From assembly GCF_040939455.1 (NCBI RefSeq), contig NC_134107.1, positions 10,851,537 through 10,915,536 on the forward strand: 64,000 nucleotides of DNA, read 5' to 3'. Source of the stretch: Microcebus murinus. Its lineage: Eukaryota > Chordata > Mammalia > Primates > Cheirogaleidae. This document shows, piece after piece, positions 54,707-64,000 of the stretch (the stretch's first letter is position 1; the number at the start of each line of letters is the position of its first letter). Below the pieces are notes generated by a model, which ran no database searches, was not told the origin of the DNA, and saw only the letters and a program-made list of their open reading frames with translations. The position numbers and the translations under genes were made by a program.

Positions 54707-55341
54707 AAATGCAGCAGTGACTGAAGAGTTAGGGTTAAGCGTCTAGATATTTGTTCCTCCAACCCACGAGCTCACGTGCAGGGGGGCACAGGGAGGGTGT
54801 CCCCCAAGGCCCCAGGCATGGGTGTCCCCCAAACTGATCCATATGCCCTAGGCATGGCCTCTTTGTGAAAATCCATCTTAAATTCCCATCTTCTGTTGAA
54901 TAGAGGAACAGCGCGATCCAGCAGGCTGAGTGCAGAGCGCAGGCTGAACTGGAGCGTGGAGTCGATTATGCAAAGAGCTGCAGAGATTTTTCCCTCAGTT
55001 GTCAGGACAGGAACAAGCAGGGTCATGGAGGCCCAGAAGGGAAGGAATTCTTTTGGTGCCCATGAGAGACATTTCTAGTATTTTGAGCTTCGGTTATACA
55101 GACTGTAAGGACTCATTGGAACACTACGCAAGTGAGTTAGCTCTTTCCTGCTGGTTGACGTCCACTCGTCTCTCTAGGACAAACAGACACACGGGAGGGG
55201 TGTTAAGGGCGAAGGAGGGGCGGCACTGAAACCCTGAGGCCCCGTGGGGCTCCTCACATCCTGGGCAGGGAAGAAGAACTGGAGGACCCGCCAGGCTCCA
55301 CCCTTTGGGGCATCTGTGCACCCTCTGAGGAGCTCCGGGGC

Positions 55342-55461
55342 TCACCACTGCTTCTTGGTATGCTCTTGGTTCTTGCACGGTCCATTTTGTTTCTTCATTG
55401 AGTCCAAAGTTGCCAGGAAGCAGACCGTGAACAGGATAGCGCATAACGCCAAGTTAGGAAT
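55342..55461 (-). CDS. Candidate terminal exon of an unidentified minus-strand gene
   Basis: On the minus strand a strong pyrimidine-rich acceptor (cccctctgctctcctag) is followed at 55461 by an open frame of 39 codons to TGA at 55344-55342. It reads IPNLALCAILFTVCFLATLD then a Lys/Gln-rich, charged tail. The hydrophobic stretch is the right length for one membrane helix and the basic tail fits a short cytosolic end. The frame is open only in phase 0. A GTGAGC donor at 55345 would allow it to be an internal exon instead. No upstream exon was found and I do not recognise the protein; chance is possible. Confidence 0.3.
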   Translation of the reverse strand: MPNLALCAILFTVCFLATLDSMKKQNGPCKNQEHTKKQW

Positions 55462-58400
55462 CTAGGAGAGCAGAGGGGCGGGGATGGAGGTCAGATGGGG
55501 CCTCAGGGGGTGAGGGGTGATGGTGATGTGAGTCCAGGACCAGGAGGGTTTGTCTGCCATCGAAGTGTGGCCGGCCAAGGACCATCTCTGACTTCGGGGG
55601 ATGGGGTCCCCTGTCCTCTCTCAGCCTCACGGGGCAACATCCCACCCGCTGTCTGTGAGAGTCACATGTGGGGTGAGAGTCTGGCCATTTCAACGCTCCC
55701 TGCCAGCGCTCCCTGAGGGACAGGGTCATCTGTTTGGGGAAACACCTTGACCGGTGGCTTCAGGTGCGGGAGGCCTGAGGTGGGGTCTGGAGTCACACAG
55801 GGAAATGGAGCTGTGCTGTGCAGGCTGGGAATAGGAATTCGAGGGTGCACACAGGCTGCAGAATGAAGAGCGAGACGGTGGCAGGGGACAGAAGGTCCCG
55901 AGCGCCATGGCGGCAGGTGCAGCCTGCAGGGAGAGGCTCCTGCCCGAGACCCAGACTCGCCAAGCAGGGCTGGCGACGCCCCAGGGATGGGTGGTTTGCG
56001 GGCTGTGATGTGAACCTCCGCCCTCCCGCTGACCCTCTGCAGAGAGCCAGCCACTGAGAGGATCTTCTGGGCTCCTGACAGTGACATTTTGTGGAGGGGA
56101 GGAATGGGGACTGTCCCTTTGGCTTGGGAAAAAAGAGTCAGTGAAATGATCCCCACATTGGACTAACTGAGCAGCAGGAGGGACCCAGGAGCAATGCAGC
56201 CCTCTGCTTGTTGTCCCCGAGAACACCCAGGGGTGCGGGGTCTCCCAGAGCAGCTGGGAGGAGAGTTTCCAGAGAATCCTTTTGCATCTGAGGGACAAGG
56301 GAAGACCTAGGTACCATTTGGGTACCAATTATGTGAAATGATAAACATGACAGTATTAATCTTATCAATATGAATAAGGTGCACGGCACCTGGTAGGTAA
56401 CAAGGAAAAGTTTCTCAATAATCATTTTTAAACTGGCCTTGGGGGGAGCCAGCAGCTCAGGGACTTGTCCCTTTGGAGAGGCGTCTCCTTAGCCCTTTCC
56501 TTCTCCCCCCTCAACTGAGCAGCGGTTGTCACACGGCCACTCGGTACCCGAGGCTAAGTGCAGCACCCTGACAGGCACAAGCTGGGAGGGGACAGGTGCA
56601 GACCAGCTGAGTGTCACTCACAGCAGAGGGGTAAGAGCCATAAAAGAGCAAAAAGAGGGTCCCAGGGCCCTGAGGGGAGGGAGGTTTGCTTCTTCCCAGG
56701 GGCCTTAGCGAGGGTGGGGTGGGAGCAGCCTCCCGGGTAAAGAGGGGGCAGGATGAAGGAGTCGGAGTCAGTGAGTCCCGGGAGCTCAGAGGAGAATCTG
56801 GGCCTTGTGCACTGAGTATTCGGTGGTTTTCAATGGTGTTTTTAAAGAAAATTCTTTTTATACCTAGAACCTTCCAAGGAACAAGGGCCCCTCAAGCACT
56901 GAGATTGTTGCTCTTTGATGGGAAATAATTCCCGCTGTCAGACCCTGGAGCCCCTGCATTCCGGGGTCATCGTGTGCAAAGCAGCAGTGACTAAAGGTCA
57001 CCCTTCAGGGTCACATGGGCTTCTGAGGCTGGAAGGTGGGGTGTCGGTTGGCATGAGAGGAGGTCTCCGCCAGAGATCAGACCTTGGAGGCTGAGATTAC
57101 AAGCTGGGTTTCCTGACTGTGTCTCTGTGTGCTGCAGGGCATTGGCTGTGCTGCTGGGGTTCCTCCCAAGTAAAGTCCCACGTTCTTCCTCCCTTCCCCC
57201 TCCTCCCTCCTCCCTTTCTCCCCAAATCTCCCAGGCCCCCGGGCACCGACCTCATCACTGGGAAGTTTCTCTGTTTCCCTGCTTGTGCCTGTCCTCAGAG
57301 GACAACAAACACCTCCACCCTCATTCCACTTGCCCGTCCTAGTGTTCAAGGAAAGTCACCTCTTCTGAGAGCCAACCATTAACTCTACCCAAGGCCTAAC
57401 TGTGCGCTTCCCTAAGAATTCCTGAGAACTGGCCTTGAGCAACTGACTCTGACCCCAAAGGCAGCAGCACGGCCCACAGAGGGCAGGGCCTGGGGTTCCT
57501 CTGCCATCCGCTGCGGTCCCCTCTGCCCGCCAGCCCACGGAGAACGCGCTGCCCAGGGGCCCTGGGAGGATGGGCTGACCTGCACACAGCGGCCCCTGTG
57601 CGTCCTTTGTCACAGCTGCTTCCCTGTCCAGTCCCGCAGTCGCCTCAGGAGCCTGAGATGGCCTTTGGGACACGAGTCCCCATGTCCTCAGCTGCTCGGC
57701 TCCTGAATACACCTGCTGTGCCTGACACCCACCCCCTCTCCAGGGGGCTCCTCCGTGTGGCCAGCAGCCCACCCTGCTTTGGGCAGCCATTGACCAGGGT
57801 CAGCCGACCTTTGCCCTCCTCCTGACAATGTCCTCCCAGTGAGCACAGCCAAGCAGCACAGACTCCCAACGTTCCTCCTGGTCCTTTCTTGGTCCATTTC
57901 CTGGCACTGACTTGGTCAGGCAGCCATGTCCCTGCCTCAGTGACCCCCAGGGTCCCCTGACTGGTTCCACCTCCTGTCCCTGCCACTCCACATCCAGCCC
58001 AGGACCACGGAGGCCTCCCATGGGCACGTCTGGTCGCGACCTTCCTCGGGACTCGGGGTGCAGGACACCCCTGCGGGCAGCTGCAGGCCCTTCCTCACCG
58101 GCCTCCCTCCCCTCCTCCCCTGACCCCTGCAGCCCTCACATCCGGGTCTCTCCCCCGACACCCCACACCTGAGGGGCTGCCCTGATGGCCCCAGCCTGGC
58201 TGAGTGGCCCCTTGCTGGGATGCCCGCGTCTCTTGCATCACCTCCCCTCCTCCACAGGAGACCCAGGACAGCCCTCTGGACTCAGAAGGGACATAGCCCC
58301 TCCGCCAGGAACTCCTAATCTCTCACAGAAACAGATTTTGCATAAGAACAGAATTTTGATACAACCTTTGAATTAGAAGCTGGCACTCACATGTCCCCAG

Positions 58401-59460
58401 ACTAGGAAACCTTACTGAGTCCTCCCCATGGGGGGTCGTTCCCTTGTAGATTTTCCCTGAAATATCAGGGACTGCTTACCACCACAGGCATCCTGAAGCC
58501 TCAGCCGCTGTGTCGGGTGTTCTGTCCCCTGCCTGCAGGGCGTTCTTTTAAACTCTGGGAACCTCACTTTCAATTTCATTTTCCTCTACTCCCAGCCAAT
58601 CATTCTCTAACTTAATTTTGAACCACAAAAACAAAAAACACACGACAGGTGCATGACATGTGTAATCACTTGGCCCCTGACACTCAGAAACAGAAGAGGA
58701 AATAATATCCCCTGAGTCACCAACCACATACTGGACAGTCCTTCCTGACCCGGGGAAGGCTGCTTTGAAGCCAGCTCACTGTGCCCTAATCATCACCCTG
58801 ATTACTGAGTCAGCTTATGCTCTGGAAGCAAGCAAACCCAGCATCTCGAAGACTCAGGACAGAGACTTCTTTCTCACTCACGGAGCATGAGGGATGGGGC
58901 AGTGGAGAGGCCTCTGGGCTCAGCAGCCTTTGGCTTCAGGCAGAGGGGGAAGGTCAGGTCCCCACCTCCTGGGTTACACTCTGGGCCCAGGTGAAAGGAG
59001 TGGCCCCGACCAGACACGTCTCCTCCTGGAAAAGTGCACGGGAGCCCAAGGAGCTGACACCAGCCACGCAGGTCCCTCTGTGAACTCCTGCTCAGCTGTG
59101 CTCAGAGGCGGTGTGCTCACTCCCTTCCACTGGCCAAAGAGATCACACGACCAAGCCACAGGCAATGAGGAACCCTGGTAGGCCCCCAGATAATGGCAGG
59201 GACACGTCCTGTACCACCTTGAGGGGGCACAGCAGCAGGGGGTGGGCAGGGGAACCAGTCTGAAGCCAGAGACACTTCCCACAGCCATTCAGAACTGAAG
59301 CCCCAGAAAATGCTGGGCTGAGGGATGAGGGACGGCGGCTGGGTGGGGACACTGCATCCAGGTGTGTCCACAGGCACAGGCACAGCAGGTGCGCGTCTAG
59401 GTGAGGCTCTGGGGGTGTCAAGGGATGCACCGCCTTCACTGGAAGCCCGTGGCTGCAGGT
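55462..59460. other. Intergenic, no gene recognised
   Basis: Mixed, mostly GC-rich. I looked on the minus strand for an exon to precede the one at 55461 and found none convincing; a 20-base segment 56641-56622 (ATG, then a GTGAGT donor) has a splice phase that does not fit. Confidence 0.4.
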
Positions 59461-59464
59461 CACA

Positions 59465-59710
59465 CACTGCACTAGCTAGGGCTCTCCAGAGAAGCAGAAC
59501 TGTTGGGAGACACGTGCATACATATGGGGATTAACTGTGCAGAGTGGCTCATGGGACTCAAGGGTCGTCCAGGAAAGCCAGGCTGGATTGACACTGAGAC
59601 TGAACCCACCACAACCAGGAGAGCCCTGGTGTCATTCCCCGTCCAGGGGCAGAAGAGGAGATGAGAGGTCTCAGCTCTAGCAGTGAGGCAGGAAGAAGGG
59701 GTGAAGCCCT
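59465..59710 (+). mobile_element. Old interspersed repeat, family not assigned
   Basis: Opens with 'tagggctctccagagaagca' and continues 'gaactgttgggagacacgtg', a wording common in mammalian genomes that I could not place in a named family with confidence. Confidence 0.35.
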
Positions 59711-60618
59711 CCTTCCTCCACCTCTTGTCCTCTTCAGGCCCTGCAGGGGTGGGTGATGCTGGCACATTGCTGGGGGCACAGAGAGCACCACGTCCCCTAC
59801 TCAAATGCTCCTCTCTCCCGCAAACGCCTGGCAGACGCTCCCAGAGCGATGTGGAATCTGAGCCCTCCTTGGCCGCCTGCCCAGCTCCTCCTCTGTCCTG
59901 CCACAGGCCCGCACAGCCGCCGGCGCCCGCAGGGTAGAGATGGTCTCTGTCTGGGGATAACCAGGACTTTTCATTCTAATGCCAGATGTCTACTAGCAAG
60001 GTCAAGGCAGTGTGGCCAGCAGCTGTGGCTAATGCAATGTGAGCCTCAGCCCCTGCCTGAATAAGGACATGGTCTCAGGTTAACAGAGCCCTGACTGCTG
60101 TGGCAGGGATGAGGCCCCTCCCAGAGTCAGCGGGTGCTGGGGAGTGGACGCCCCCTTTGGCACTTGCAGGACCTTCCCGGAATTGCTTCGTTTCTAGCAA
60201 GAGCCTAAGTGAGCTGCACACCAGGGAGCTCAGCCAGCTCCGGCCACTCTGCACACCTGCGCCGGTGCCAGCCCGGCGGGGCGGGTTTCAGAGTTGGGAA
60301 CGCTGATGTGAGAATGCACCCTTAAGGCAGGACGAATGCCACGGAGGAAGGAGAAGGAAGTGTTTGGGGCTGACAAGGTCAGAGCCCCAGTCAGCAGGGG
60401 AAGCAGACATGTGGCGATTTGCTCCCTGTCCAAACCCGGGGTCCCCAGGTGCCACACTCCGGCTCCCCCCAGCTGCCTCTGATGCACAGGCCTCCCGCTC
60501 GGGCAGGCTCAGCCCCTGGATCCCGTGAGTCTGCCTCCCACGGGGGCCCCAGGGCCCCCCACTTTGCCTCACTCGCCCAGACACCAGCAGGACAGGTGGA
60601 TTTTAAGAGACGTAATAC

Positions 60619-60958
<340 letters not shown>

Positions 60959-61003
60959 AAGACAAATACACCTGTACATGAAAGCTTATCAAAGATAAGC
61001 TCT

Positions 61004-61343
61004 AGGCCAGGTTTGGAGCTCATGCCTGTAATCCTAGCATTCTGGGAAACCAAGGCGAGCAGATTGCTCAAGGTCAAGAGTTCAAAACCAGCCTGAGCAA
61101 GAGCGAGACCCGGTCTGTACTAAAAATAGAAAGAAATTAATTGGCAAACTAAAAATATATAGAAAAAATTAGCCAGGCATGGTGGCACATGCCTCTAATC
61201 TAAGCTACTCCAGAGGCTGTGCAGAAGGATTGCATGAGCCCAGGGTTTAAGGTTGTTGTGAGCTAGGTTGATGCCACGGCACTGTAGCCCAGGTAACAGA
61301 GCAAGACTCTGTCTCAAAATAAAAATAAATAAAATAAAATAAT
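61004..61343 (+). mobile_element. Strepsirrhine-type Alu, forward, with perfect target duplication
   Basis: From 'aggccaggtttggagctcat' to an A-rich tail. The 13 bases AAAGATAAGCTCT occur at 60991-61003 and again at 61344-61356, a clean target-site duplication. Its head is more changed than its neighbour's. Confidence 0.95.
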
Positions 61344-61518
61344 AAAGATAAGCTCTGGAGTTCAGTGTGCCCAAGGTCAGGAAGCCAGACTGAGGCTTGA
61401 CAGGGGGGCAGATGCCCACCCTCCAGAGGGTCTGGTGTTCTGCTGCTTAAGGAGGAAATAGCTTTATACCCAAGTTGAGATTTTCCCTTTCACTTTCCTT
61501 CTCACACTGTTTATATAG

Positions 61519-62366
61519 TGTGTTTCCCCAAAAATAAGACAGGGTCTTATATTTATCTTTCCTCAAGAAGACATCCTAAGGCTTATTTTACGGGAATCTG
61601 TTGTATTTTTTAACTACAGTACAACAATCTACATTTATTCAAATATAGTTAAGTCGTCTTCTGGAACATCATCCTAACTCTCCAAACCCCAAATTCCATC
61701 CTGAATTTTTTGCGATTCCATTTCCTTTAGAACCACTGGCCCGCTCACGCCTATAATCCTAGCACTCTGGGAGGCTGAGGTGGGTGGATCATTTGAGCTC
61801 AGGAGTTCGAGACCAGCCTCAACAAGAGCGAGACCTCCTCTCTACTAAAAATAGAAAGAAATTAATTGGCCAACTAAAATATATATATAAAAAATTAGCT
61901 GGCGTGGTGGCACATGCCTGTAGTCCCAGCTACTCAGGAGGCTGAGGCAGGAGGATTGCTTGAGCCCAGGAGTTTGAGGTTGCTGTGAGCTAGGCTGACA
62001 CCACGGCACTCTAGCCCAGGCAAGAGAGTGAGACTCTGTCTCGTTAAAAAAAAATGAAAATAAATAAATAAACAAACAATCATTACCAAAATACAAGACA
62101 TTTAAAAATAAAAAAAAAAAATAAAAAAAAAGAACCATTGGCCCCAATCTCTCATGTCAAGCAACAGAGCTCTCATGAGGCAGATGAGAAGGGCTGCTCA
62201 TCTTGTTTACCGCTGTGTGTCGAAATGCATGGGTTGTGCAGATGTGCTGCGTGGCCACGCCCATCACTAGGTCTTATTTTCAGTGTAGGGCTTACATTGC
62301 ACAAATGTTCGGAAATCCTGCTAGGGCTTATTTTCTGGGTAGGTCTTATTTTTGGGGAAAATGGGT
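61519..62366. mobile_element. DNA transposon with matching ends, split by an Alu
   Basis: The left end has TTTCCCCAAAAATAAGAC and the right end the reverse complement GTCTTATTTTTGGGGAAA; inside each, further 'ggcttatttt' phrases repeat in mirror order. Without the inserted Alu the element is about 445 bases. No transposase frame is present, so it is non-autonomous. Both outer ends lie next to TA, which would fit Tc1/mariner, but superfamily is not certain. Confidence 0.7.
61741..62130 (+). mobile_element. Strepsirrhine-type Alu inside the DNA transposon
   Basis: Head is shortened (starts near 'cgctcacgcctataatccta'); ends in a long A-rich tail. Target duplications AGAACCACTGGC (61729-61740) and AGAACCATTGGC (62131-62142) flank it with one difference. 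Confidence 0.94.
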
Positions 62367-62699
62367 AATACCTAAATACAAAATATAGTTTAACTGAGAT
62401 TGAGATGACTATAATCTTTAAAAACGAGGTATTTTCCTTAATTGGAAAGGCTAATGATTTCCTGCACAAACACATGGAAACAGCGATGTTTGTCATTTAA
62501 AAATATTTTCATTTATAGTGTTTTTAGCATGTATTCCTGGGGTATAAGTCCAGTGTGGCGGCATGGACATGTTGCACTGCGGTGAGGTCGGGCCGGCAGT
62601 GCACCCGTCCTGAGCAGTGCACGTCGTTCCTGCCTAGCAACTGTCCGTCATCCAACCCCCCAGCCCCTCCTCCCCACCTAGTAGTGTCTTGTTGTCTGC

Positions 62700-63245
62700 C
62701 TTTTTCTTTCCATCTGGTCACTTCTGTCTTGTAAATCTGGATCCTCCTACGTTGGGTGCATTTGTATTTAGGGTTGTTAGATCCTCTTGCTGAACTGATG
62801 CCTTTATCATCACATAATGCCCTTGTTTGTTTTTCTTCTTTCTTTGTTTCTTTATTTCTTTCTTTCTTTTTTTACTGTTTTTGATGTAAACTCTGTTTCA
62901 TCTGATATAAGTATAGCTACTCTTCCTTTTTGGTTTCTGTGTGTGTGGAATGTCTTTCGCCATCCCTTTACTATCAGGCTGTGTTTTTACAGGTAAGGGG
63001 AGTTTCTTATAAGCTGCATGTAGTTGGAGGATCTTTTTGAGGCATTCTACCAGTCTATACTTTTAAATGGAGCATTTAACCCATTTACATTCAAGGTTAA
63101 TATTGACATGTGAGTCCTTATTCGTGTCATATTGCTAATTGTTTTCTAGTTGTTTTATCAACCCTTTCTTTTTCTGTCTTTTTGTTTTTGTGCTTTGGTG
63201 AAATTCCATCATGTTGCCATTTGAGTCCTTTTCTTCCTCAGAGTG
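62700..63245 (-). mobile_element. L1 fragment, antisense
   Basis: Antisense L1 ORF2 wording: 'gatgtaaactctgtttcatc', 'atgtctttcgccatcccttt', 'cttataagctgcatgtagtt', 'aacccatttacattcaaggt'. A (ttctttctttc) stretch near 62835-62870 lies within it. Confidence 0.8.
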
Positions 63246-63269
63246 ATTGTTGTCAACAGAAAAAAAGCC

Positions 63270-64000
<731 letters not shown>

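Noticed and set aside
56622..56641. ATG plus GTGAGT donor on the minus strand as a signal-peptide exon for the candidate gene at 55461
   Set aside because: Only 20 bases of coding sequence, weak start context, and a splice phase of 2 that cannot join the phase-0 exon.

Overview
The window is nuclear DNA from a primate, most likely a strepsirrhine (lemur or galago group). It carries split genes with GT-AG introns, a CpG-island promoter, old mammalian repeats (MIR, MER5A, L1, MLT1-type LTRs) and at least seven Alu elements. The Alus have the form I know from lemurs and galagos: a second-monomer linker rich in 'ttaattggccaactaaaa' and the phrase 'gctcacagcaacctcaaact'. The species call rests on Alu type and on protein similarity recalled from memory; no search was run.

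Two complete protein-coding genes lie on the + strand. NADSYN1 (glutamine-dependent NAD+ synthetase) fills 424-32286 in 21 coding exons that join without a frame break into 705 codons plus stop. Its CpG-island promoter holds a perfect NRF1-type palindrome, and an AATAAA lies at 32472. LGALS12 (galectin-12) fills 43220-51551 in 9 coding exons that join into 341 codons plus stop.

Between them (32.5-43.2 kb) is a gene-free stretch with a 1.75 kb GC-rich minisatellite directly after the NADSYN1 poly(A) site, a 191-bp hAT-type DNA transposon with an intact 8-bp target duplication, a CpG-rich 35-bp tandem repeat, an antisense L1 piece and a second minisatellite. As I recall, in human both genes are on 11q but about 8 Mb apart, so this spacer is a candidate rearrangement breakpoint or an assembly join.

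From 51.6 kb to the end no complete gene was recognised. A possible minus-strand terminal exon (55461-55342, one membrane-spanning segment) with an AATAAA at 54706-54701 hints at an unidentified gene. The last 4 kb is a nest of transposons: two full Alus, an older DNA transposon with matching terminal inverted repeats split by a third Alu, antisense L1, and a fourth Alu inside an LTR-like repeat whose relative sits in NADSYN1 intron 6.

The two genes have no evident functional partnership: one makes NAD+ in the cytosol, the other is an intracellular galectin that in human and mouse is typical of adipocytes. The most interesting points are the new neighbourhood, the LGALS12 stop-codon shift into its poly(A) signal, the duplicated block within LGALS12 introns, and the two DNA transposons.
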